This document shows, piece after piece, positions 1-6,122 of a stretch of DNA of 9,648 nucleotides; position 1 is the first letter of the stretch, and each line of letters opens with the position of its first letter. The DNA is from Candidatus Poribacteria bacterium. Lineage in GTDB: Bacteria > Poribacteria > WGA-4E > B28-G17. The notes under the pieces were generated by a model, which saw only the letters and a program-made list of their open reading frames with translations, was not told where the DNA came from and searched no databases. The translations under genes were made by a program, and so were the position numbers. The stretch spans positions 1 through 9,648 of the forward strand of contig QNBQ01000037.1 of NCBI GenBank assembly GCA_003645735.1. The letters are read 5' to 3'.

Positions 1-677
1 ATCGAACGCGCCCTTCAAGAGGCGGGCGAGGTCGACATCGCCTGCTTCCCCGAGGCGTGCCTGCTCGGATGGGTCAACCCCGAGGCGCACGAGCTGGCCG
101 ATCCCATCCCCGGGGAGAGCTTCATAGGGTCGCGGAGCTGGCCCGGAGATATGGCACTATGATCTGCATAGGGATGGTCGAGAAGGAGGGGAATAGGCTG
201 TATGACTCGGCCGTCCTGATAGGGAGGGACGGCGAGCTGCTGCTCAAACATCGCAAGATAAACATCCTCTCGCATCTGATGTTTCCCCCATATACGCCCG
301 GCGACGGGGTCGAGGCGGTCGAAACGGAGATCGGGAGGATCGGGGTTCTGATCTGCGCCGACACCTTCAGGGAGGACATACTTGAGCGGATGAGGGAGCG
401 GAGGCCTGATCTGCTGATCGTCCCCTACGGCTGGGCCGCCCCGAGGGATCGGTGGCCGGGGCACGGGGAGAAATTGAGGGAAACCGTCTCTAAGGCCGCC
501 AGGTTCGTGGGCGCGCCCGTCGCCGGGACAGATCTCGTCGGCATGATAACCCACGGCCCCTGGAGGGGATACATCTACGGGGGCCAAAGCGTTCTGGCCA
601 ATTCGAAAGGCGAAATCCTGGCCGTCGGAGCCGATAGGTGCTCCGACGTCTTGGTAAAGGAGGTCGAGCTGGGATGA
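1..677 (+). CDS. Carbon-nitrogen hydrolase (nitrilase superfamily), 5'-truncated and frameshifted
   Basis: This is a nitrilase-superfamily amidase/hydrolase that would cleave a non-peptide C-N bond; the substrate cannot be told from sequence. The gene enters from the left edge in frame 1, where codons 1-41 include the FPEACLLGW block with the catalytic Glu at 52-54 and a PIPGES segment. It continues in frame 3 from about 123 with RVAELARRYG. There the HRK motif supplies the catalytic Lys (255-257) and GVLICADTF the nucleophilic Cys (354-356), preceded by the usual YTPGDG stretch. The whole Glu-Lys-Cys triad is therefore present but split over two frames. Frame 1 stops at TGA 160-162, and reading frame 3 alone from the ATG at 57 gives an unrelated N-terminus. 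A missing base near 121-123 explains this, either as a real mutation or a sequence error. The TGA at 675-677 overlaps the next gene's ATG. The family assignment is firm; the functional state is open. Confidence 0.85.
   Translation, partial: RTRPSRGGRGRHRLLPRGVPARMGQPRGARAGRSHPRGELHRVAELARRYGTMICIGMVEKEGNRLYDSAVLIGRDGELLLKHRKINILSHLMFPPYTPGDGVEAVETEIGRIGVLICADTFREDILERMRERRPDLLIVPYGWAAPRDRWPGHGEKLRETVSKAARFVGAPVAGTDLVGMITHGPWRGYIYGGQSVLANSKGEILAVGADRCSDVLVKEVELG
119..126 (+). other. Probable one-base deletion (frameshift) in the CN hydrolase
   Basis: Up to GAG AGC TTC (115-123) frame 1 gives the expected family sequence ending PIPGESF. From CAT AGG GTC GCG (123-134) frame 3 gives HRVAELARRYG, the helix that normally follows. 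Adding one C at 123 (TTC CAT instead of TTCAT) joins the two halves with no residue missing. I see no strong slippery heptamer or obvious stimulating stem-loop here, so programmed frameshifting is less likely than mutation or a consensus error. Confidence 0.75.
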
Positions 678-1294
678 GGGAATGGATTCGGTCGATCGCC
701 CTCACGGCCATGGGGCTGATCCTTCTCGCCGGGTGTTCGGCTTTGAACCTCTCCAGTTTGAAGCTTTCGGCGGGGCAGACCTGGAGCGAAAATTACGCCA
801 GAATGCCCGGCGTTGAGGCGACCGACCCGAGGATGGTGGACGGCGATCTGAACACCGCCGGCCAGACCGTCTCGGAGACCTTCTACCCCAGGGCGATCGT
901 CAAGCTGCCCGAAAGAAAGATGATCCACAAGATCGTCATCTACAGCCCCAACCTGATGGCCTTCACCGTATGGGCCGACAAGGAGGGGAAGGGGTGGACC
1001 AGGGTCAAGGAGATAAAAGGGGTCACCGGCAGCCCGATAACCGTCATGCTCGCCCCGCCCGTGCTGACCGATAAGATCATGATCTCCGTCAACGCCATAA
1101 AGGGCGGCAAGCTGGAGAGGGGCATGATAAGGAGGGGCGGGAGAAAGGGATCGCAGGCGATCATTCAGGAGATAGAGCTTTACGGGCTGGTGGAGAAGAG
1201 GGAAGCCGGTGGAACGGCGACGGCCTCCAAGTCCGAGGAGGAGAAGGAAATCGAAGAGGAGCTGAGGGATCTGCTCGAGCCGATCGAGCCATGA
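674..1294 (+). CDS. Small lipoprotein with probable discoidin (F5/8 type C)-like domain
   Basis: This is a 206-residue exported lipoprotein. A basic start (MREWIRS) is followed by a hydrophobic stretch and the lipobox LLAGC with Cys21 as the lipidation site; Ser at +2 would favour the outer membrane if enterobacterial sorting rules hold. The mature part (about 30-180) looks like a beta-sandwich: a 'VDGDLNTAGQT' segment resembling the DG-N-T turn of discoidin domains, then repeated beta strands ending in IIQEIELYGLVEK, the usual closing strand of F5/8 C folds. That suggests carbohydrate or surface binding but is inferred from pattern only. The C-terminal 30 residues are acidic and helical. The start at 674 was chosen because the signal peptide begins there and AAAGGAGG lies at 656-663; an upstream ATG at 638 would prepend unrelated residues. 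ATGA overlaps join it to the genes on both sides. Its function is unknown. Confidence 0.8.
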   Translation: MREWIRSIALTAMGLILLAGCSALNLSSLKLSAGQTWSENYARMPGVEATDPRMVDGDLNTAGQTVSETFYPRAIVKLPERKMIHKIVIYSPNLMAFTVWADKEGKGWTRVKEIKGVTGSPITVMLAPPVLTDKIMISVNAIKGGKLERGMIRRGGRKGSQAIIQEIELYGLVEKREAGGTATASKSEEEKEIEEELRDLLEPIEP

Positions 1295-2418
1295 CACCCT
1301 CCCCGGAGCACGCCGCCCTTATACACCTAAGCCTGATGCCGGGGGTAGGCCCGGCGGTTATAAGGAGGCTCGTTGAGAGCTTCGGCTCCGCCGAGAAGGC
1401 TTTGAAGGCGGCCGAGGAAGAGCTGAGGGGGGTTCTGCCGAAGGGGATAGCCGAGAGGGTGATCGAGGGGAGGAGGTCGAAGTCGGTCTTAAATCTGCTT
1501 GAGAGGGAGCTGAGATCCCTGGAGAGAACCGATTGTAGGCTCATCGCCTACGGCGAGGAGGGATATCCCGAAAACCTGATGAACATCTACGATCCCCCGC
1601 CTCTGCTTTACATCAAAGGGGAGCTTAAAGAGGAGGACGGCTTCGCCGTGGCGGTCGTCGGCACGCGCAGGGCCACGCCCTACGGCAGGGAGGCCTGCCA
1701 GAGGATAGTCGAACAGCTGGTGGAGCACGGCTTCACGGTGGTCAGCGGGCTTGCGCGGGGGATAGACTCGATAGCGCACAGGACGGCCCTGAAGTGCGGG
1801 GGCAGAACGATAGCAGTTCTGGGGAGCGGCTTCAACCACATCTACCCCAGGGAGAACGCCGGGCTGGCCGAGGAGATCGCCGAAAAGGGCGCTTTGATCA
1901 CCGAGTTCCCGACCATCACACCGCCGATGGATCTCAACTTCCCGCGGAGGAACAGGATCATAAGCGGGCTGTCGCTCGCGACCGTGGTGGTGGAGGCGGG
2001 GGAGAGGAGCGGCGCGCTCATAACGGCCAACTTCGCGCTGGAGCAGGGCAGGGAGGTCCTGGCCGTCCCCGGCAGCATCTTCTCGCCCGCCTCAAAGGGA
2101 ACACACAAGCTCATCAAGGAGGGAGCGGCGCTGATGGAGGATATCGACGATCTCCTCTGCGCCCTCAACCTGAAGGCCGAAGGGGAGGAGAAGACCCGAA
2201 AAGCCGAGGAAGAGGAGCTGCCCGAGCTGGACGAGGAGGAGAGGAGGGTTCTGGAGGCCGTGTTCTACACCCCAACCCACATAGACGACATCATCGCCCA
2301 AACCGGTATGCCGGCCAATAAGGTGTCGAGCCTCCTGCTGATGCTCGAGCTTAAAGGGCTTGTCGCCCAACAGCCGGGGAAAACCTTCGTCAGGAGATCG
2401 GGGAGGGCGATCGGATGA
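1291..2418 (+). CDS. dprA: DNA-processing protein DprA (Smf)
   Basis: DprA binds incoming single-stranded DNA in the cytoplasm, shields it and loads RecA during natural transformation; it is also widespread in bacteria not known to be competent. The 375-residue protein has the full three-part layout. A helix-hairpin-helix/SAM-like N-terminus (about 10-60, LMPGVGPAVIRRL) leads to the Rossmann-fold core (about 80-290) with VVGTRR at 122-127, SGLARGID at 152-159, FPRRNRIISGLS at 217-228, EAGERSGALITA from 235 and the PGS turn at 260. After an acidic linker (294-315) comes a winged-helix DML1-like domain (about 315-369, THIDDIIAQTGM). No key motif is missing. No strong Shine-Dalgarno precedes the ATG; the start overlaps the lipoprotein stop (ATGA, 1291-1294), so translation is probably coupled. 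Identification is near certain; a role in DNA uptake in this organism is inference. Confidence 0.96.
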   Translation: MTPSPEHAALIHLSLMPGVGPAVIRRLVESFGSAEKALKAAEEELRGVLPKGIAERVIEGRRSKSVLNLLERELRSLERTDCRLIAYGEEGYPENLMNIYDPPPLLYIKGELKEEDGFAVAVVGTRRATPYGREACQRIVEQLVEHGFTVVSGLARGIDSIAHRTALKCGGRTIAVLGSGFNHIYPRENAGLAEEIAEKGALITEFPTITPPMDLNFPRRNRIISGLSLATVVVEAGERSGALITANFALEQGREVLAVPGSIFSPASKGTHKLIKEGAALMEDIDDLLCALNLKAEGEEKTRKAEEEELPELDEEERRVLEAVFYTPTHIDDIIAQTGMPANKVSSLLLMLELKGLVAQQPGKTFVRRSGRAIG

Positions 2419-3389
2419 ACGACGACCTCTACTTCGAGAAGAGGATCGAGGAGCTGGAGAGGTTTATCGAGGAGCTGAGGAAGTTCGCTGAATCGAACGA
2501 TCTGGATCTGTCGGGCAGCATCAGGCGGCTCGAGAGGGATCTGCTGAGGATAAAAAAGGAGACGTTCTCCAACCTGACCAGGTGGCAGAAGGTTTACCTT
2601 TCGAGGAAGGTAGATAGGCCTCAATCGACCGATTACATCGAGCGGCTGATAGCCGACCGGGTGGAGCTTCAAAACGATAGGTTCTTCGGGGACGATAAGG
2701 CGCTTGTGGGCGGGCTCGGCTGGTTTTTGGGGAAATATCCTGTGGTTTACCTGGGGCAGGTGAGGGGGAAAAGCACGGAGGAGGGGATGCTGAGGAACTT
2801 CGGATATATGCACCCGGACGGCTACAGGAAGGCGCGGAGGCTGATGAAGCTGGCCGAGAAGTTCGGCAGGCCGGTCATAAGCTTCATCGATACCCCCGGG
2901 GCACACCCCGGCGCCAAGGCCGAGGAGAGGGGCCAGGCGATGGCGATAGCCGAGAACCTCTACGAGATGGCCAGGCTGAGGACGCCCTTCATAGCAGTCA
3001 TAATCGGCCAGGGCGGCAGCGGAGGCGCCTTGGGCGTGGCGATGGGGGACAGGGTTTTGATGCTGGAATACGCGATATACTGCGTCTGCCCGCCCGAAGC
3101 CTGCAGCGGGATCATCTGGAAGGATCAGGGCGAGCACGCCCCAGAGGCGGCCGAAGGGCTGAAGCTGACCGCCGACGACCTATACCGGTTCGGGATAGTG
3201 GATGAGGTGATACCTGAGCCGCTTGGAGGGGCGCACAAGAACCCGGAGCTGACCATAAAGAGGGTGGGCCAGGCGATAAGACGTCATCTGGAGGAGCTGC
3301 TTAAATACGACGTCGACGAGCTGGTCGAGATGAGGTATAGGAAATACAGGTCGATAGGGGTGTTCATCGAGAAGCCGCCAGCCCCTTAA
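2415..3389 (+). CDS. accA: Acetyl-CoA carboxylase carboxyltransferase subunit alpha
   Basis: AccA, with AccD, forms the carboxyltransferase that moves CO2 from biotin-BCCP to acetyl-CoA, giving malonyl-CoA for fatty-acid synthesis. At 324 residues it has normal length. A helical N-terminus (1-60) is followed by the crotonase-like core: RPQSTDYIERL at 68-78, FGDDKALVGGLG at 91-102, FIDTPGAHPGAKAEERGQ at 157-173, the oxyanion-hole glycines in GQGGSGGALG at 198-207, CPPEACSGIIWK at 225-236 and the AccA-typical IPEPLGGAHKNPE at 266-278. Compared with the E. coli protein, TPGAYPG reads TPGAHPG and GEGGSGGA reads GQGGSGGA, modest divergences in conserved loops. GGGAGGG at 2401-2407 is a good ribosome site, and the ATG overlaps the dprA stop (ATGA, 2415-2418). 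accD, accB and accC are not in the window. The TAA is followed at once by a possible terminator hairpin. Confidence 0.95.
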   Translation: MNDDLYFEKRIEELERFIEELRKFAESNDLDLSGSIRRLERDLLRIKKETFSNLTRWQKVYLSRKVDRPQSTDYIERLIADRVELQNDRFFGDDKALVGGLGWFLGKYPVVYLGQVRGKSTEEGMLRNFGYMHPDGYRKARRLMKLAEKFGRPVISFIDTPGAHPGAKAEERGQAMAIAENLYEMARLRTPFIAVIIGQGGSGGALGVAMGDRVLMLEYAIYCVCPPEACSGIIWKDQGEHAPEAAEGLKLTADDLYRFGIVDEVIPEPLGGAHKNPELTIKRVGQAIRRHLEELLKYDVDELVEMRYRKYRSIGVFIEKPPAP

Positions 3390-4479
3390 GCTCCCTCAGC
3401 TTCAGGGAGGCCTTTTCGAACAGATCCCTGCCCGGCGGGAAGGTCAGCCCTACGGCCCTGTCATACGAGCTGAGCGCGGAGGAGATCCTCCCCTCCGCCA
3501 GCTTCTCATCCCCATCCCTCAGATCCCTCAGGAACTCCTCGGCCCTCCTCAGCGCCCTGGTTATCCTCCTGTGGAGGCTGAGCGGCAGCGTCCCCTTCGA
3601 CTCGCCCTCCGCCCTGAACTCCCTCAGCGCCCGCACATACCCCTTCAACGCCTCAAGCTTCATCCCCTGCCGCTCAAGCGACTCGGCCTCGCGCAGGATT
3701 GAGGAGACCCTCTCCGAGGGCGGGGACTCCTTCAAGATCTCCTTCATCATCGACTTGAGCCCTTCGATCAGCTCGGCGCTCTTACGCTTAACGGCTTTCC
3801 TCAGGTTGGCCTCGAACATCCTCACCAGCCTCTCGTAGTCGGAGATCGCCCCGTCGATCTCGCCCAGCCTCTCACGACACCTCGCCCTGCTCATCAGAAC
3901 CTCGGCGATCGTGAACCCGTATTCCGGCAGATCCTTGAACCTCTCGTATTTGGAGTCATCGTATTCCGCTATCGCCGCCTTCAGATCGCCCTTCTCTTCA
4001 AAACATTTCCCCAGGGCCTGTTGCGCGTAGAGGGCGAAGAAGGATTTGCCCCTGGAGGCCAGCCGCCTGAAGATCTCGATCGCCTTATCGTATTCGCCGA
4101 GCTGGAGCGAGCATTTCCCGGCGAAGAAGAGGGCCTTCTCGGCGTAGGAGGTTCGACCGTATTTGTCGGCTATCTCCTGGAACTTCTCCCTCGCCTCCTC
4201 GTATTTTTTAGCCGCCTCGTCCATCTTCTCCTCATCGGCCCAGCTGTCCTCGGCCTCCTGGAACAGCTTCATCGCCTCGGAGAAGGCGAGGGCGGCCGAC
4301 GCCTCCCTGCTCGCCTCGATGCGGGAGTAGACGGAGAAGCCGATAAGGGCAACGGCGAGGACGGCGACGACGATCGTTATAAGGGTGGAATGCCCCCTAA
4401 GGAACTCGTATGCGCCGGTTATCGCCTCTACGAACCTATCCTCCTCGAGCTCGACCCTCTCCCTTCTCTCCCTGGCCAT
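3364..4479 (-). CDS. Membrane-anchored tetratricopeptide-repeat protein
   Basis: This is a protein of about 371 residues with a charged cytoplasmic start, one transmembrane helix (about 31-51, TLITIVVAVLAVALIGFSVY) and a long all-helical remainder, a layout like YfgM/TPR_21 proteins that assist envelope protein export. TPR-like helix pairs are visible at about 85-140 (ALFFAGKCSLQLGEYDKAIEIFRRL), 150-175 (AQQALGKCFEEKGDLKAAIAEY) and 193-222 (SRARCRERLGEIDGAISDYERL). A second helical region at 255-345 includes EAESLERQGMKLEALKGY and GDEKLAEGRISSALSSYDRA. It probably scaffolds protein contacts on the outer face of the inner membrane; a partner is not evident. The ATG at 4479 shares its A with the fmdB TGA (TGATG), the reason for preferring it; a GTG one codon earlier (4482) is also possible. 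Its last 26 bp overlap the end of accA on the other strand. Confidence 0.8.
   Translation of the reverse strand: MARERRERVELEEDRFVEAITGAYEFLRGHSTLITIVVAVLAVALIGFSVYSRIEASREASAALAFSEAMKLFQEAEDSWADEEKMDEAAKKYEEAREKFQEIADKYGRTSYAEKALFFAGKCSLQLGEYDKAIEIFRRLASRGKSFFALYAQQALGKCFEEKGDLKAAIAEYDDSKYERFKDLPEYGFTIAEVLMSRARCRERLGEIDGAISDYERLVRMFEANLRKAVKRKSAELIEGLKSMMKEILKESPPSERVSSILREAESLERQGMKLEALKGYVRALREFRAEGESKGTLPLSLHRRITRALRRAEEFLRDLRDGDEKLAEGRISSALSSYDRAVGLTFPPGRDLFEKASLKLRELKGLAASR
3391..3416 (+). terminator. Candidate terminator hairpin for the accA operon
   Basis: CTCCCT (3391-3396) can pair with AGGGAG (3404-3409) around a 7-nt loop, and a TTTT run follows at 3413-3416. It begins two bases after the accA TAA. 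The stem is only 6 bp and the U run is short and offset by three bases, and the same bases encode the end of the convergent TPR gene, so the structure could be incidental. Confidence 0.3.
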
Positions 4480-4703
4480 CACCTACACCCCGCGCACGAT
4501 CTCCTGGTGCAGGCCGAACAGGCCGAGGACGATGAAACGCTTGAGACGGTTTTAGACCCCGTGGAGAATCCGAAGACGGAGAGCCTCCTGTCGACCTGCC
4601 CGCTGCCGCAGGAGGGGCACCTCACAGATTTGACCTCGTCCATCGAGCAAAGCTCCTCGAAATCCAAGCCACACCGTTTGCAGTGGAACTCATAAACCGG
4701 CAT
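4479..4703 (-). CDS. FmdB-family zinc-ribbon protein
   Basis: This is a 74-residue putative regulator with the family's standard opening MPVYEFHCKRCG and a zinc ribbon formed by C8-x2-C11 and C29-x2-C32 (RCPSCGSG). RRLSVFGFSTG follows, then a Ser-rich tail with four more cysteines (C62, C65, C70, C73), a tail type common in the family. FmdB was named from a formamidase locus, but the biochemical role of these small proteins is poorly defined, so no function is claimed. GAGGTG lies 7 bases upstream of the ATG. The gene sits 37 bp after the tRNA-Gly gene on the same strand and overlaps the TPR gene by one base (TGATG), so the three may form one transcript from the tRNA promoter. Confidence 0.88.
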   Translation of the reverse strand: MPVYEFHCKRCGLDFEELCSMDEVKSVRCPSCGSGQVDRRLSVFGFSTGSKTVSSVSSSSACSACTRRSCAGCR

Positions 4704-4740
4704 CTCAGGGCACCTCTTAAAGGAGGGTTTACAAAAAAAG

Positions 4741-4812
4741 AGCGGGCAACGGGATTCGAACCCGCGACCCTCAGCTTGGGAAGCTGACGCTCTACCCCTG
4801 AGCTATGCCCGC
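4741..4812 (-). tRNA. tRNA-Gly (anticodon CCC)
   Basis: The minus strand folds into a full cloverleaf of 72 nt. The 7-bp acceptor GCGGGCA/TGCCCGC is followed by D-arm GCTC-AGGGGTA-GAGC, anticodon arm TCAGC-TTCCCAA-GCTGA with CCC at positions 34-36, variable loop GGGTC, and T-arm GCGGG-TTCGAAT-CCCGT. The discriminator base is U73, usual for bacterial tRNA-Gly. CCA is not encoded, since the bases after U73 are CTTTTTTTG, so the tail must be added by CCA-adding enzyme. The T7 run just after the acceptor might aid partial termination before fmdB. The tRNA reads GGG, a frequent glycine codon here. U54 in the T-loop is the base that the TtuA/TtuB pair encoded nearby would thiolate. Confidence 0.97.
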
Positions 4813-4829
4813 CCATGAGGCTCAAAAGT

Positions 4830-4859
4830 ATTATAGCAGCAGATCGGAGAGAGTGTCAA
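4830..4859 (-). promoter_or_regulatory. Sigma-70 type promoter of the tRNA-Gly/fmdB unit
   Basis: On the minus strand TTGACA (4859-4854) and TATAAT (4835-4830) are separated by 18 bp. Both hexamers are perfect consensus. Transcription would start near 4823, about 10 bases before the tRNA 5' end, as expected for a short tRNA leader. Confidence 0.88.
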
Positions 4860-4924
4860 GAAGGCGGACCTCAACAGGGGAGGTGGATCCCGAGGTCGGG
4901 AACAGGCCAAGCCCCGCCCCTTTT

Positions 4925-4953
4925 TTGAAAAACTCCCCTCCTTTCGGTATAAT
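4925..4953 (+). promoter_or_regulatory. Sigma-70 type promoter of the GH172 gene
   Basis: TTGAAA (4925-4930) and TATAAT (4948-4953) are spaced by 17 bp, giving a predicted start near 4960 and a leader of about 25 nt before the ATG at 4985. Together with the tRNA promoter on the opposite strand it makes a compact divergent control region, with 65 bp between the two -35 boxes. Confidence 0.8.
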
Positions 4954-4972
4954 TCAGGGGAAAACCGGTTTC

Positions 4973-4980
4973 GGAGGTGG
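4973..4980 (+). promoter_or_regulatory. Ribosome binding site deciding the GH172 start
   Basis: GGAGGTGG lies 4 bases before the ATG at 4985 (7 bases counting from GGAGG). It fixes that codon as the start, over an in-frame ATG at 4805 that lies inside the tRNA gene and upstream of the promoter. Confidence 0.85.
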
Positions 4981-4984
4981 ACGG

Positions 4985-6049
4985 ATGGATATCGTAAGGC
5001 TTTTGAACTTCGGGTTGGGATCGCTGCCGCTGCTTTCGGACGCCGAGACGAGGTCGATCTCGGCCGAAAACCCGACCGGCGAGAAAGGGGGAGGTGCCAA
5101 GGCCGAGCCGGACGAGAAAAGCCCGGCGTCGATGCTGGGGAAGGGGTGGAAGGTCCGCCCCTGCATAACGCTGCCCCCCGAGAGCACGACCACCCTGGCC
5201 GAAATAGAGGGGCCCGGGATCATCCAGCACATCTGGATAACCGTTCATCCCAACGCCTACAGGGACACGATAATCAGGTTCTACTGGGACGGGGAGGAGA
5301 GCCCCTCGGTTGAGGTTCCGCTCGGGGATTTCTTCTGCAACGGGCACGGCCTCAGATACAACGTCAACTCGCTGGCCGTCTGCGTCAACCCCTCAGGCGG
5401 CTTCAACTGTTACTGGCCGATGCCGTTCAAAAAGAGCGCCAAGATAACGATCGAAAACCAGAGGTGGGAGCCTATAGGCGGCTTCTTTTACCAGATCACC
5501 TACGCCCTGACCGAGATACCGGAGGAGGTCGGGTATTTCCACGCCCAGTGGCGCAGGAGCATGACCAGCAGGGAGAGGCCCGAACACGTGATCCTCGACG
5601 GGGTCAAGGGGAGGGGGCATTACGTCGGGACGTTTCTGGCCTGGTCCCAGTTCTCAAGCGGCTGGTGGGGCGAGGGCGAGATAAAATTTTACATCGACGG
5701 GGACACCGAACACCCCACCATCTGCGGGACGGGCACCGAGGATTACTTCTGCGGCGCCTGGGGTTTCGGCGAATCGTTCTGCTCCCCTTACACCGGCTAC
5801 ATCTTCCACCCGCCCAGCGGCGGCATATCCGGGACGGTTCCGCGCCACTCGATGTATAGGTGGCACATAATGGATCCGATCAGGTTCCGCTCGGATCTCA
5901 AGGTGACGATCCAGGCGCTGGGGTGGTGGCCGAACGGCAAATTTCAGCCGCTGACGGATGACATCGCGTCGGTGGCATACTGGTATCAGACCGAGCCTCA
6001 CGCGCCGTTCCCGCCGATGCCGCCCATACACGAGAGGTGGGCGAGGTGA
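4985..6049 (+). CDS. GH172 / DUF2961 family glycoside hydrolase
   Basis: This is a 354-residue DUF2961 protein. Characterised members (family GH172) act on alpha-D-fructofuranosides, difructose anhydrides or arabinofuranosides as oligomers with a jelly-roll fold; the substrate here is unknown. Family landmarks in order are SISAENPTGEKGGGAKA (24-40), LGKGWKVRPCITL (51-63), EIEGPGIIQHIWIT (73-86), RFYWDGEESPSVEVPLGDFF (98-117), NCYWPMPFKKSAKI (141-154), FYQITY (168-173), WWGEGEIKFYIDGD (227-240) and GTGTEDYFCGAWGF (248-261). Glu230 or Glu232 and Glu252 are the likely catalytic pair, placed about as far apart as the two glutamates reported for the family; this is my inference. There is no signal peptide or membrane segment, so a cytoplasmic enzyme acting on imported sugars is suggested. 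It appears to be transcribed alone from its own promoter. Confidence 0.9.
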   Translation: MDIVRLLNFGLGSLPLLSDAETRSISAENPTGEKGGGAKAEPDEKSPASMLGKGWKVRPCITLPPESTTTLAEIEGPGIIQHIWITVHPNAYRDTIIRFYWDGEESPSVEVPLGDFFCNGHGLRYNVNSLAVCVNPSGGFNCYWPMPFKKSAKITIENQRWEPIGGFFYQITYALTEIPEEVGYFHAQWRRSMTSRERPEHVILDGVKGRGHYVGTFLAWSQFSSGWWGEGEIKFYIDGDTEHPTICGTGTEDYFCGAWGFGESFCSPYTGYIFHPPSGGISGTVPRHSMYRWHIMDPIRFRSDLKVTIQALGWWPNGKFQPLTDDIASVAYWYQTEPHAPFPPMPPIHERWAR

Positions 6050-6053
6050 GCGT

Positions 6054-6083
6054 TTGCAAAACCGGGGCCGTATGAGTTAAACT
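6054..6083 (+). promoter_or_regulatory. Candidate promoter for the ttuB-ttuA operon
   Basis: TTGCAA (6054-6059) followed after 18 bp by TAAACT (6078-6083) resembles a sigma-70 promoter in the 73-bp gap after the GH172 stop. The match is moderate (-10 box 4 of 6). No convincing terminator is seen in the gap, so readthrough from GH172 is also possible. Confidence 0.35.
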
Positions 6084-6122
6084 TTCTTCGGAAGCCCAAG
6101 ACGCGGGGAGGGATGCGGCCAT

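Larger units (their letters stand above)
4813..4984. promoter_or_regulatory. Divergent intergenic control region between tRNA-Gly and GH172
   Basis: These 172 bp hold the two back-to-back promoters described separately and no credible gene. The centre (about 4860-4924) is GC-rich with a short T run at 4921-4926 that forms part of the GH172 -35 box. I find no clear operator palindrome or riboswitch in it. Confidence 0.7.

Noticed and set aside
57..122. Frame-3 start of the CN hydrolase at ATG 57
   Set aside because: The predicted first 23 residues are Arg/Pro/Gly-rich and unlike the family, while frame 1 over the same bases encodes the catalytic-Glu block.
638..673. Earlier start for the lipoprotein
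   Set aside because: It adds a basic stretch before a complete lipoprotein signal peptide and lies before the AAAGGAGG site.
1794..2321. Plus-strand open frame inside dprA
   Set aside because: It is an out-of-frame shadow rich in Gly/Arg/His with no domain pattern; dprA explains the region fully.
2265..3137. Long minus-strand open frame opposite dprA/accA
   Set aside because: It crosses two well-identified genes and has no recognisable domain.
4021..4695. Plus-strand open frame opposite the TPR and fmdB genes
   Set aside because: It is a complement of two recognised minus-strand genes, and its Leu/Glu/Gly-rich translation shows no family features.
4622..4825. Minus-strand open frame of 67 codons containing GSNPVARS
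   Set aside because: It is a read-through of the tRNA-Gly gene and the start of fmdB; this peptide is a well-known artefact of translated bacterial tRNA genes.
4805..4984. N-terminal extension of the GH172 gene from ATG 4805
   Set aside because: It starts inside the tRNA, lies upstream of a good promoter, and the added residues are not family-like; ATG 4985 has a strong ribosome site.
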